From positions 1 through 22,492 of the forward strand of contig JABDFB010000026.1 in assembly GCA_013286765.1 (NCBI GenBank): a DNA stretch of 22,492 nt. Direction: 5' to 3'. The notes under the pieces are model-generated. The model worked only from the letters and a program-made list of their open reading frames with translations, searched no databases and was not told the DNA's origin. Positions within the stretch are counted from its first letter, which is position 1, and each line of letters begins with the position of its first letter. Position numbers and translations under genes: made by a program. Source of the stretch: Deltaproteobacteria bacterium (GTDB lineage Bacteria > Bdellovibrionota > UBA1018). Shown here one piece after another: positions 6,543-14,391 of the stretch.

Positions 6543-9500
6543 GGTTATTCATTTTTCTGTTCATAATAGATACTATGTGCTTTTCTTCTCCCTGTTTCTT
6601 GCTGCTTACGGAGCAATAAAATTACAGAGTCTACCGATAGATGCAGTTCCGGATGTAACAAATGTTCAAGTTCAATTAAATACTTCGGTCGAAGGTCTAT
6701 CTACTGAAGAAACAGAGCGACGAGTGACATTCCCAATCGAAAATGCGATGCGGGGTATTGCCGGCGCTAATATGGTTCGGTCTTTTACTCGGTTTAATCT
6801 ATCCCAAGTAACCGTGATTTTCGATGAGGACACTGATCTCTATCGTGCACGGCAGATGATTTCTGAACGTCTCCAGTCCATTGCAACGACTCTGCCAAAG
6901 GGAGTCGATGCTAAAATCGCGCCTATCAGTTCGGGCCTTGGCGAAATCTATCACTATACAATTGAAGCTGATAATATAGCCTCAGGAAAAGAGCGAACCC
7001 TTCAGCTCATGGAGTTAAAAACTCTCCAAGACTGGTTTGTGAAACCACGTCTACGCACTGTAAAGGGCGTGGCGGATGTTAATACCATCGGTGGATTCGA
7101 GAAACAGTTTCATATACAGCCGTTACCTAAACAACTAGCACGTCATGGTTTGGACTTTGGCGATTTGGCGCAGGCGCTCGAGAGAACAAATAAAAGTGTC
7201 GGTGCTGGCTACGTCCGGCAGACCGGAGAACAGTTTCTGGTGCAATCGTCTGGGTTATTGAAGACGGAGCAGGACATTTTAGAAGTGCCCGTAAAGTTAT
7301 TAGGTAATTTTAATCAACTCAGAATTAAGGACTTAGCGAAGGTCGCAGTCACAACCGAATTGCGCACCGGAGCAGCGTTAGTCGATGGACATGAGGCCGT
7401 GATTGGCACAGTTATGATGCTGATTGGGGGCAATAGCAGAACGGTATCTCAAAAAGTAGACGAGCGAATTAAGGAAATCCAATCGGAATTACCAAAAGGC
7501 TATCATCTCCGGACACTCTACAATCGATCAGAGCTAGTAAATTTTACTATACACACCGTTAAACATAATCTAGTGATGGGTGCCTTTTTGGTGATAGTCA
7601 TCCTGTTTATGTTAGTTGGAAACATGAGGGCTGCGCTTATAACAGCCTTTACTATTCCAGTGACTCTTCTTATTACTTTTATTTTCATGAGAATGTTCAA
7701 TATCTCTGGAAATCTGATGAGTTTGGGTGCTTTAGATTTCGGAATTATTATTGATGGTACTGTGATTTTGATGGATCACTGTATGCGGGTGATCCAAGAC
7801 CGTCGTAAAGCGCAAGGTCAGCCACTTTCTCATGCTGATTTAAAAAAGGCGATATACGATGCAGCAGTCCAGATTCGAGCAACTGCAAGTTTTGGTGAAC
7901 TGATAATTGTGGTTGTGTTTTTGCCTTTTTTCTCATTTGAAAATGTAGAAGGCAAAATGTTCCATCCGATGGCTGCAACGTTCATTATTGCAATTCTATC
8001 CGCTTTCCTTTTGTCTTTTACCATGGCCCCCGCACTGGCAAGTATTTTTCTTTCGGGCGATACCGTAGATAAAGAACCCTGGATTATGCGAAAAATCGAG
8101 GCGTTATACCATCCGATATTGGAGAAGTTTTTTAAAAGGAAGACGATCATAGTCTCATTCGGCGTAGTGGCGACTCTATTGGGATTTTTTCTATTCGCAA
8201 AATTGGGCGGCGAGTTCTTGCCTCAATTAGACGAAGGCAGCATTTTAATTGAGTGTGTCCGCCCTGTTAAGATTACTCTCGATCAGTCGGTAGAATTGCA
8301 ATCTCTTTCGGCGAAGGTGGTCGCAGAGTTTCCTGAAGTTGCTTTCACCTTTTCAAAAATAGGAACTGCCGAGATTGCTAATGACCCTATGAGTGTAGAT
8401 AACGGCGATCTTTATGTGATATTGAAAAATAGAGAAGAATGGCCGCTATTTGACGGAAAACGTAGAACAAAAGAGCAACTAGTATCTGCGATTTTTAATA
8501 AGCTAAAGGAAGATGTCCCAGGACAGACTATTATGCTGAGTCAGCCTATTCAAAATCGATTCAATGACCTTCTTGAAGGGACCAGAGGTGACGTTTCGAT
8601 TAAAATTTTTGGTGAAGACTTAGACGTTCTGCAAGACTTGACGAATAAGATTAAATTGGAAGTAGAGAAGATTCCCGGGATTGGTGAAGTAGGGTCGGAT
8701 CTGAGAGGGAAGTCGCCCACTCTGAAGATTACTCCAAACGGGGTTATCATGAGAAAACTGGGGATCTCTAGCGACGATGTTTTGAGTACTGTAGGAATTG
8801 CACTAGGTGGGTACAGCGCTGGATATATTTTTGATGGAATTAAAAGGTTTTCCATTCTAGTTAAACTAGATGAAACGGATCGTTCGAATCTCAGCTTGTT
8901 GAAAGATTTGCCGGTTGGATTTTCAACCACAGGAACAGTTCCTTTAAAAGAGGTCGCCGGTTTTGAGTTCGAGGAAAAATTTGGCCAAATCAAACGCGAA
9001 GAAGGCAATCGACGTGCAGTTGTAATGCTGAGTATTAGAGGCAGAGACATGGAGAGTTTTGTTCGAGAGGCCCAAGAGCAAATCAGTAAAAATGTGAAAC
9101 TGCCTTATGGATATTCTATCAAATGGGGTGGAACTTTTGCGAATCTACAGGCGGCAAAAATAAAATTATTGGTGACTGTCCCGATCGTGCTCTTAATGGT
9201 GTTCTTGATGATTTACGTCGCTTTCAATAATATTTACCAAGTAATTCTAGTATTTCTGTGTGCGCCTCTGGCAATGGTCGGTGGGGTCTTGAGTCTGATG
9301 TTAAATCATCTGACGTTTAGTGTGTCAGCGGGAGTAGGTTTTATTGCGCTTGCCGGAATTGCCGTCTTAAATGGTGTAGTGCTAGTTAATTATTTTAACG
9401 AACTACAAGCCGAAGGCCTTTCAGGCGAATCGATGATTTTGAAAGGGACACTTCTCCGCCTCAGGCCTGTTTTGATGACAGCGTTAGTAGATATTTTTGG

Positions 9501-9699
9501 TTTCTTACCGATGATGTTGTCTGACGGTGTTGGAGCTGAGATTCAAAGGCCACTCGCATCGGTGGTTATTGGAGGAGTGATTTCGTCGACTCTGCTAACA
9601 TTGATTGTTCTTCCAGTACTGTATTCTATCTTTGAAGATAAAATGCGGTCCGTACCCAAAACCAGCCCTGAAGAACACTATGACGAGAACCACGGCTAA
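6532..9699 (+). CDS. CzcA/CusA-family heavy-metal efflux RND pump
   Basis: This is an inner-membrane proton/substrate antiporter of the HME-RND family, 1055 residues, the normal full length. It begins with a transmembrane helix and the P-I-D-A-V-P-D-V-T-N-V-Q-V motif near 35-47. The first periplasmic domain follows, then a bundle of helices from about 340 to 505, a second periplasmic domain from about 560 (G-G-E-F-L-P-Q-L-D-E-G), and a final bundle from about 885. The TM4 proton-relay stretch reads D402-F-G-I-I-I-D408-G-T-V-I-L-M-D415. It aligns with Asp402, Asp408 and Glu415 of CzcA of Cupriavidus, with Glu415 replaced by Asp. S-K-I-G-T-A-E-I-A near 608-616 supports the divalent-cation branch rather than the CusA copper/silver branch. 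The gene overlaps the mini-adaptor and ends 6 bp from the convergent ggt. Confidence 0.93.
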   Translation: MFNKVIHFSVHNRYYVLFFSLFLAAYGAIKLQSLPIDAVPDVTNVQVQLNTSVEGLSTEETERRVTFPIENAMRGIAGANMVRSFTRFNLSQVTVIFDEDTDLYRARQMISERLQSIATTLPKGVDAKIAPISSGLGEIYHYTIEADNIASGKERTLQLMELKTLQDWFVKPRLRTVKGVADVNTIGGFEKQFHIQPLPKQLARHGLDFGDLAQALERTNKSVGAGYVRQTGEQFLVQSSGLLKTEQDILEVPVKLLGNFNQLRIKDLAKVAVTTELRTGAALVDGHEAVIGTVMMLIGGNSRTVSQKVDERIKEIQSELPKGYHLRTLYNRSELVNFTIHTVKHNLVMGAFLVIVILFMLVGNMRAALITAFTIPVTLLITFIFMRMFNISGNLMSLGALDFGIIIDGTVILMDHCMRVIQDRRKAQGQPLSHADLKKAIYDAAVQIRATASFGELIIVVVFLPFFSFENVEGKMFHPMAATFIIAILSAFLLSFTMAPALASIFLSGDTVDKEPWIMRKIEALYHPILEKFFKRKTIIVSFGVVATLLGFFLFAKLGGEFLPQLDEGSILIECVRPVKITLDQSVELQSLSAKVVAEFPEVAFTFSKIGTAEIANDPMSVDNGDLYVILKNREEWPLFDGKRRTKEQLVSAIFNKLKEDVPGQTIMLSQPIQNRFNDLLEGTRGDVSIKIFGEDLDVLQDLTNKIKLEVEKIPGIGEVGSDLRGKSPTLKITPNGVIMRKLGISSDDVLSTVGIALGGYSAGYIFDGIKRFSILVKLDETDRSNLSLLKDLPVGFSTTGTVPLKEVAGFEFEEKFGQIKREEGNRRAVVMLSIRGRDMESFVREAQEQISKNVKLPYGYSIKWGGTFANLQAAKIKLLVTVPIVLLMVFLMIYVAFNNIYQVILVFLCAPLAMVGGVLSLMLNHLTFSVSAGVGFIALAGIAVLNGVVLVNYFNELQAEGLSGESMILKGTLLRLRPVLMTALVDIFGFLPMMLSDGVGAEIQRPLASVVIGGVISSTLLTLIVLPVLYSIFEDKMRSVPKTSPEEHYDENHG

Positions 9700-9705
9700 T
9701 CGCCA

Positions 9706-11508
9706 TTATTCCGCTACAGGGTTTCCTTCACCTCTAAAATCGGAAATTCCAAGGACCCGTCCATTTTTTAAGCGCTCTAGAGCGTGAATGACAGCGAGTT
9801 TTGGCACTTCTTCAGTTTTATAACCGATCTTTTCCAATTGCGTTCTCACTTCGATTGGAAAGCCGTAAGATTCCATGAGGACTATATTCGGTATCCATTG
9901 CTGGTGAATTCTCGGAGCGGCAACCGCATCGTTGAGTTGCATTCCAAAAATGAGACGATTGATAAGAGTCAAAAAAACAGAAGTCGTAATGCGTGGTCCA
10001 CCGGCTGCACCAATAACGATCTGTGGAAAGCCATTTTCGTCTCGTACAATGGTAGGTGCCATGGAACTGAGAGGTCGCTTATGAGGTGCGATAGAATTAG
10101 CTTCCAACCCGATTAGTCCATACTGATTGTGTACATTCGGGTGTGTACTAAAATCATCCATTTCATTATTCATTACGACTCCGGTTCCTGGCGGAACAAA
10201 TCCGGAACCATAGTTCTCATTGATGGTTGTCGTTAGTGCCACAGCGTTTCCGTATTTATCAATTGCAGAAAAATGAGTAGTAAACTGCGGCTCTACAGTT
10301 TCCTTCAGATCCTGATTATCAACAGGAATGGCGCTCTGTGCGAGCTGAAAGCTCTTCCAACGTTGTGAGAGATAGTTAGGAGAGAGTAATCGGGTGAGTG
10401 GTATTTTGAAAAAGTCGGGATCACCTAAGTAGTGAGCACGATCGTAATAAGCTAGAGCCATCGAATGAATAAGGGCATGCAGCGCATTGACAGAGCCAAA
10501 TCCACTTTCGAACAGACCGCTCTTTTTTGCTAACTCCGCGTAATGAAGAAGCTGTAAAAGGTAGACTCCGCCAGAAGGAGGAGGCATGGTTACCACATTG
10601 TGATTCAAGAAGCGTGTCTCCAGTGGAATACGCTCTCTGACTCTGTAGGATTTAAGATCCTCTACAGTAATAATTCCACCGGCTTTTTGGATACCCTTCA
10701 CAAGATCCTGCGCGGTTGGACCTTCATAGAATCCCTTGATTCCATCTTTCGATATTCTTTTTAGAACTTTCGCTAAATCGGGCTGTTTTAAATTCGTACC
10801 GGTCGGGCATGGGGTCAATGTTAGAGGCCCAGAGCTTACGTCCTGAGTTTCGGACCTTTCCAATGTTTCCTTGGAACATCCAAAAATTTTCCTAGCTTCC
10901 GGGTTCATTGCAGGCCAGCGTTCTAACGCTGCCGTCTCGGCATAGGGCGTAAATGTATATCCGGTTTCTGCCAACTCGATCGGTTTTTTTAAAATCTCTT
11001 GTCTAGAGAGCGTTCCGTACTGCTCCAACGCTTTCAACAAACCTGCAACCACGCCTGGAACTCCAGAGGCAAGGGCGCCGTTTTGAGCCAGTTGGGTCTT
11101 CGTTCTTCCGTCCCGAATATACATATCTCTAGTGGCTGCCGCAGGGGCTTGCTCACGGTAGTCGATGGCTTGACATTGGGCTGGTTTTGACGCTTTGGGT
11201 CGCGGACAATAGAGTAAAAAACCTCCTCCGCCAATGGAGGCATAATGGGGCCGCGTCACAGATAAGGCGAAGGCGGTTGCAACTGCTGCGTCTATTGCGT
11301 TTCCTCCGGACCGAAGTATCTCAGCTCCCCATTCTGACGCGACTCTATCATCAGAAACTACCATTCCTTTGGTTCCAATGTAGGCCTCATATCTACTAAT
11401 GGCGCCTCTTTCTGGCCCAGAAAGTTGGGTGGCCGCGATAGTATTTTGAGTGGCGAAGGGAATTAGTGAAATAGTGATTGCAACAACAAGGAACATTCCA
11501 ATTCTCAT
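9706..11508 (-). CDS. ggt: Gamma-glutamyltranspeptidase, exported
   Basis: An N-terminal nucleophile hydrolase that removes or transfers gamma-glutamyl groups from glutathione and related peptides, normally in the periplasm. The N-terminus is a signal peptide (F-L-V-V-A-I-T-I-S-L-I-P-F-A-T). The large subunit contains the G-G-N-A-I-D-A-A-V-A-T-A segment and S-I-G-G-G-G-F. Autocleavage is expected before the nucleophile in Q-F-T-T-H-F-S (Thr417 counting from an upstream TTG, about Thr410 from the ATG used here). It is followed by G-N-A-V-A-L-T-T-T-I-N and N-N-E-M-D-D-F-S, then P-L-S-S-M-A-P-T and A-A-G-G-P-R-I. The ATG at 11508 gives a compact signal peptide; an in-frame TTG at 11529 would add seven residues. 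Neither has a clear ribosome site. A glutathione or peptide scavenging role is inferred; no pathway partner is adjacent. Confidence 0.93.
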   Translation of the reverse strand: MRIGMFLVVAITISLIPFATQNTIAATQLSGPERGAISRYEAYIGTKGMVVSDDRVASEWGAEILRSGGNAIDAAVATAFALSVTRPHYASIGGGGFLLYCPRPKASKPAQCQAIDYREQAPAAATRDMYIRDGRTKTQLAQNGALASGVPGVVAGLLKALEQYGTLSRQEILKKPIELAETGYTFTPYAETAALERWPAMNPEARKIFGCSKETLERSETQDVSSGPLTLTPCPTGTNLKQPDLAKVLKRISKDGIKGFYEGPTAQDLVKGIQKAGGIITVEDLKSYRVRERIPLETRFLNHNVVTMPPPSGGVYLLQLLHYAELAKKSGLFESGFGSVNALHALIHSMALAYYDRAHYLGDPDFFKIPLTRLLSPNYLSQRWKSFQLAQSAIPVDNQDLKETVEPQFTTHFSAIDKYGNAVALTTTINENYGSGFVPPGTGVVMNNEMDDFSTHPNVHNQYGLIGLEANSIAPHKRPLSSMAPTIVRDENGFPQIVIGAAGGPRITTSVFLTLINRLIFGMQLNDAVAAPRIHQQWIPNIVLMESYGFPIEVRTQLEKIGYKTEEVPKLAVIHALERLKNGRVLGISDFRGEGNPVAE

Positions 11509-11567
11509 ATGCAAAGAGGAAAGTATCAAAGGCTGCTATAAAAGGAAAAGAAAAACCTTGTTCGGAT

Positions 11568-11596
11568 GTAAAAAGTAGCTCGCTAGAAGGTGTCAA
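11568..11596 (-). promoter_or_regulatory. Candidate ggt promoter
   Basis: On the minus strand a perfect TTGACA (11591-11596) is followed after 17 bp by TTTTAC (11568-11573), a poor -10. The predicted start near 11561 would give a leader of 32 or 53 nt, depending on the translation start. The -35 and the position support it; the -10 is the weak part. Confidence 0.4.
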
Positions 11597-11740
11597 GAAT
11601 TAGTGAAATAAATCAGTATAATTTAGTTCGAGAGTTCTCTCTATAATTTTGATACTTTTCGAGGCTTAAAAAAAATTACGTCAGTACGAATAGATTTGGC
11701 AAGATAGCGGAAACGAGGTGAGGTGTTTGAAAACTGGTGT

Positions 11741-11748
11741 AAGGAGGG
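11741..11748 (+). promoter_or_regulatory. Strong ribosome-binding site that fixes a TTG start
   Basis: AAGGAGGG, close to a perfect anti-16S match, ends 3 nt before the TTG at 11752. It is the best Shine-Dalgarno sequence in the window and is the reason for accepting a TTG start for the membrane protein that follows. Confidence 0.65.
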
Positions 11749-11751
11749 TTT

Positions 11752-12405
11752 TTGCTGTTTGATGTCATCGAATTTCACAGGACAGAGCTAGGCTACTTTG
11801 GACTCATTTACAAACACATGAGGAAAACGTATTACCTTTTTTTGTTCGTATCTTTTCCTTGCGCCATATTGCTAAGCACTCGCTTAATTGACTCGCTTCT
11901 GGCGTTTTTGATCGAAGGTACGCTAATATCTATCGTACTATTTAATCTCATTTATAGATCAAATCGGGTTGTCTTCGAGCAATATGGGATTAAAAAAATC
12001 GGAAAATTTCATTACGACCGCATAGCTTACGAAAAAATGAGAGCGAGCATGCTGAAGGACTTTGTGATTCAATTGTCTCATTCCAACGAAATAGAAATCT
12101 TTCAAAGGCTTTCCAAAAAAATCTGCGAACAGGCAGAAAATCAAAAGAACTCTCGGTTTTTGAAGTTCGGATTTTTGGCCGGTGGATTTATTCCATTGTG
12201 GTCAGTGATGCTAAATTATAGATATATAAAAAATACTCTGCCATGGTCCATTGTATGGAGAGAGTTTGCATTCATAACTTTGCTACTCATTTTCATGCAG
12301 ATAGTAGTAGTGGGATTGAGGGATGTGGGTATAAGCATCGTAGATCGAAATTACAGGCGACTTATGGATTTGAAAAGCCTGCTCGATGAAAATACGATTA
12401 GATAA
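11752..12405 (+). CDS. Unrecognised membrane protein with four predicted helices
   Basis: I do not recognise this 217-residue protein. Two hydrophobic stretches lie near 28-45 (Y-L-F-L-F-V-S-F-P-C-A-I) and 48-65 (L-L-A-F-L-I-E-G-T-L-I-S-I-V-L-F). A basic, helical, presumably cytoplasmic segment spans about 70-140 (N-R-V-V-F-E-Q-Y-G-I-K-K-I, then many Lys and Glu). Two further hydrophobic stretches lie near 142-157 and 173-192, followed by a short charged tail. This 2+2 layout with a soluble middle places both ends on the same side. Start choice rests on the strong ribosome site; ATG codons further in would remove part of the N-terminus. It is divergent from ggt, and a 296-bp non-coding gap separates it from acylphosphatase, so it may be monocistronic. 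No catalytic motif is visible. Confidence 0.72.
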   Translation: MLFDVIEFHRTELGYFGLIYKHMRKTYYLFLFVSFPCAILLSTRLIDSLLAFLIEGTLISIVLFNLIYRSNRVVFEQYGIKKIGKFHYDRIAYEKMRASMLKDFVIQLSHSNEIEIFQRLSKKICEQAENQKNSRFLKFGFLAGGFIPLWSVMLNYRYIKNTLPWSIVWREFAFITLLLIFMQIVVVGLRDVGISIVDRNYRRLMDLKSLLDENTIR

Positions 12406-12701
12406 AGAACTTGCCGGAGGGCTTAAGGTGGGCCATGCCTGGGGGCGGACAATAAGCGGCAATAACGATTAAATAATGTCTTGCAGCTGGAATTCCTGTT
12501 GGGTTTTGGGGTTGTTCTTTAATAGCAATCGCGGCAATCTTATCTATAACTGGTTGTTTTTATTGCTATGTGTACACCTACGAAAGACGCCTGCTTTAGG
12601 CCGTTCCATTTTGCACTTTTATGTAGTAGTAATGTTGAAGCCAACGTCAGAGCCCCGCTAGGTGAAAATCGTGGGTGCAGGGGACTCAAAAGGGGCAATA
12701 A
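12406..12701. other. Intergenic stretch without a supported gene
   Basis: Between the four-helix protein and acylphosphatase I see no gene with a ribosome site and family match. A 61-codon plus-strand frame (12476-12661) has no Shine-Dalgarno sequence and an unnatural composition. A second frame across about 12490-12590 has a hydrophobic run followed by Gly-Cys, which could be a decayed or very short membrane peptide, but it has no start codon. No hairpin with a T-run and no clear promoter were found. The last 25 bases contain AAGGGG, the ribosome site of the acylphosphatase gene. Confidence 0.5.
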
Positions 12702-12977
12702 ATGATTCAGCGTCGAGTTTTAGTGTCAGGTCGGGTGCAGGGTGTGTTTTTCCGAGCTGCAACTTTAGAAGAAGCTCAAAAATATCCATCTCTTTGCGGC
12801 TTTGTTCGTAATAGGGACGACGGGACAGTCGAGGCGCTTTTTGCCGGTGATGAAAAGGAAGTAGAGTCCATGATTTCCTGGTGTAAAAAAGGGCCCCCTA
12901 GAGCTAGGGTTTCGGAGCTTAAAATAAAAGAGGAGGAATTTAATTCCCAGCTGAAGAAATTCTATATCGATAGATAG
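12702..12977 (+). CDS. acyP: Acylphosphatase
   Basis: A small cytoplasmic enzyme of 91 residues that hydrolyses acyl phosphates such as acetyl or carbamoyl phosphate. It has the family signature G-R-V-Q-G-V-F-F-R near 10-18, which forms the phosphate cradle with the essential Arg18. The second signature, G-F-V-R-N-R-D-D-G-T-V-E (33-44), carries the essential Asn37. The Arg-to-Asn spacing is one residue longer than in human AcyP, a small loop difference. Length is normal for the family. An AAGGGG ribosome site lies 6-7 nt before the ATG. The next gene starts 50 bp downstream on the same strand, so the two may be co-transcribed. The physiological substrate is not deducible. Confidence 0.93.
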   Translation: MIQRRVLVSGRVQGVFFRAATLEEAQKYPSLCGFVRNRDDGTVEALFAGDEKEVESMISWCKKGPPRARVSELKIKEEEFNSQLKKFYIDR

Positions 12978-13027
12978 TTAGTCTAGTTAAGTACGTTATA
13001 GGAACTTTCAGGGATTAAGAAGACTAT

Positions 13028-13831
13028 ATGTCCGACTCCCCAAAAACATATAAAATCAAAGCTTACCATATTGTGGAACGACTCCGTTTAAAGGATCTGA
13101 GGGAGCGCTTTAGTAAGCCCCCGGCGGAATTCTCTAATTACGAAATGGTCGTTCGATATGCGGATGACTCTTATCTTTTCGTGTACAATTACGGCTCTGT
13201 CGCCTTTTTCAATGTCTCAGATGAATTGCAGCAACGGGAATTGAACTCCATTCAGGAATTCAGGGCAGGTGATCAGAGTGGTGCAACAGATATTTTCATG
13301 CTCGAAGTGCAGGATAACTTGCCTGCAACCGGGGGCACTAAAGTTTACTTTGATCGGGTTGTTGCCAATCAGCTCTCTTTTGCCACAATAAAAATTGTTT
13401 GCATGCTTCTAGCCGAAAGTACTGCACTGGAATATTACGAAAATTTGATTGAGAATTTACTGCTAAAAATTAATAGCTTTTCTAAGAATCTCCGTAGGAA
13501 AGGTAAGATGCTCGAGAGTACGGAGGATTTGATTAAGTTTATCGGTCTCTGTATGGACACGAAGCAGGAGATTATTTCAAATCTGTACATAGTAGATTCT
13601 CCCGATGAGACTTGGGAAAACGTAGAACTGGATCGAATGCACCAGGACTTCAAATCTATGTTAGAGATCGACGTCAGATATCGTGCACTCGAGTACAAAA
13701 TCAAAATTATTCAAGAGAGCGTGGATGTAATTGTCGACTTGTCTAAGTCCAGACGTGAAACGTTACTTGAGATGACAATTATATTGTTGATTGCATTCGA
13801 AATTATTATTTCTATTATTAAGTGGCACTAA
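13028..13831 (+). CDS. RMD1/DUF155 family membrane-anchored protein
   Basis: This 267-residue protein matches the family of yeast Rmd1/Rmd8 and mitochondrial RMND1 (DUF155), whose bacterial members have no firmly assigned biochemistry. Visible hallmarks: an N-terminal alpha/beta part with Y-L-F-V-Y-N-Y-G-S-V-A-F-F-N near 50-63 (the F-x-F-x-Y-G-x-V-V-F-x motif); V-V-A-N-Q-L-S-F near 111-118 followed by L-A-E-S-T-A-L-E-Y-Y-E near 128-138; then L-Y-I-V-D-S-P-D-E-T-W-E near 192-203 (the L-L-D-x-P-E-x-x-W pattern). Helices of the L-E-I-D-V-R-Y-R-A-L-E-Y-K type follow, and a single C-terminal transmembrane helix of about 20 residues preceded by L-L-E-M-T. The ribosome site is weak (AAGAAG). It follows acylphosphatase by 50 bp. 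Family assignment is firm; function is unknown. Confidence 0.85.
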   Translation: MSDSPKTYKIKAYHIVERLRLKDLRERFSKPPAEFSNYEMVVRYADDSYLFVYNYGSVAFFNVSDELQQRELNSIQEFRAGDQSGATDIFMLEVQDNLPATGGTKVYFDRVVANQLSFATIKIVCMLLAESTALEYYENLIENLLLKINSFSKNLRRKGKMLESTEDLIKFIGLCMDTKQEIISNLYIVDSPDETWENVELDRMHQDFKSMLEIDVRYRALEYKIKIIQESVDVIVDLSKSRRETLLEMTIILLIAFEIIISIIKWH

Positions 13832-13902
13832 AATGAACCCTGTGTCGACGTAAGTCTTCACCTATCGATCAATCTAGATCCCTCATAGGTACCCTCAGAA
13901 AA

Positions 13903-14012
13903 TACTTGCAAAAGCAAGTACTTGCCTTTAGCGTTAACATTAGGTACTTAGAGTTTTTGCAACCACCGAGACTTTGGGCTGTGTTCGGGCGAGCGGTATT
14001 CGCCTGATGGCG
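13903..14012. repeat. Cluster of small inverted repeats upstream of the HU-family gene
   Basis: T-A-C-T-T-G-C at 13903-13909 and its complement at 13914-13920 are separated by AAAA, and a further copy of ACTTGC follows at 13919-13924. Further on, GGCGA (13988-13992) can pair with TCGCC (14000-14004). The CGCC part of that arm can alternatively pair with GGCG at 14009-14012. No T-run follows, so these are not intrinsic terminators. They lie in the 215-bp gap before the gene at 14047, and an operator or leader structure is possible. Confidence 0.35.
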
Positions 14013-14046
14013 TCAAGGGAACTGTGACAGGAGCTATCGCTTTCTT

Positions 14047-14325
14047 ATGACAAAAGCTGATTTGATAAATATCATTGCGGAAAAAGCTAACCTGCAGCAC
14101 AAACAATCCGAGATTGTTGTGAACATGGTTTTTGACATGATGACCGATTCTCTTAAGAAAGATGATCGGATCGAAATTCGCGGATTTGGCTCCTTCGTCA
14201 ACCGTTGTTACGAGGGTTATCGAGGCAGAAATCCGAAGACAGGACAACTTGTCGAGGTTCCTCCGAAGCGTGTTCCCTTTTTCAAAGTAGGAAAAGAACT
14301 AAAAGAACGCGTTGATCACGATTGA
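14047..14325 (+). CDS. HU/IHF-family DNA-bending protein
   Basis: A 92-residue nucleoid protein of the HU/IHF fold that binds as a dimer and bends DNA. The dimerisation helices span residues 1-40 (M-T-K-A-D-L-I-N-I-I-A-E-K). The conserved R-I-E-I-R-G-F-G-S-F core lies near 41-50. The DNA-binding arm contains G-R-N-P-K-T-G near 59-65, with the intercalating Pro of R-N-P, and the end has P-F-F-K-V-G-K-E-L. The sequence fits IHF-like proteins of deltaproteobacterial type as well as HU, so the subunit name is left open. An AGGAG ribosome site lies 13 nt upstream of the ATG, a little far. The inverted repeats in the upstream gap may serve its regulation. Confidence 0.92.
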   Translation: MTKADLINIIAEKANLQHKQSEIVVNMVFDMMTDSLKKDDRIEIRGFGSFVNRCYEGYRGRNPKTGQLVEVPPKRVPFFKVGKELKERVDHD

Positions 14326-14391
14326 TCGCCTTTAGACATATGAATCCATAAGCGTTTCAGAATAAGGCCCGTTTTGTGGTATGGCACAAGG

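Noticed and set aside
8550..9050. 166-codon minus-strand open frame
   Set aside because: It is antisense to the well-conserved RND pump and has Ser/Pro/Thr-rich composition typical of a shadow frame.
9690..9720. Shared bidirectional terminator between the pump gene and ggt
   Set aside because: Only 6 bp separate the stops and no stem with flanking A/T runs was found.
12476..12661. 61-codon plus-strand open frame
   Set aside because: No ribosome site, Trp/Cys-rich unnatural composition and no family resemblance.
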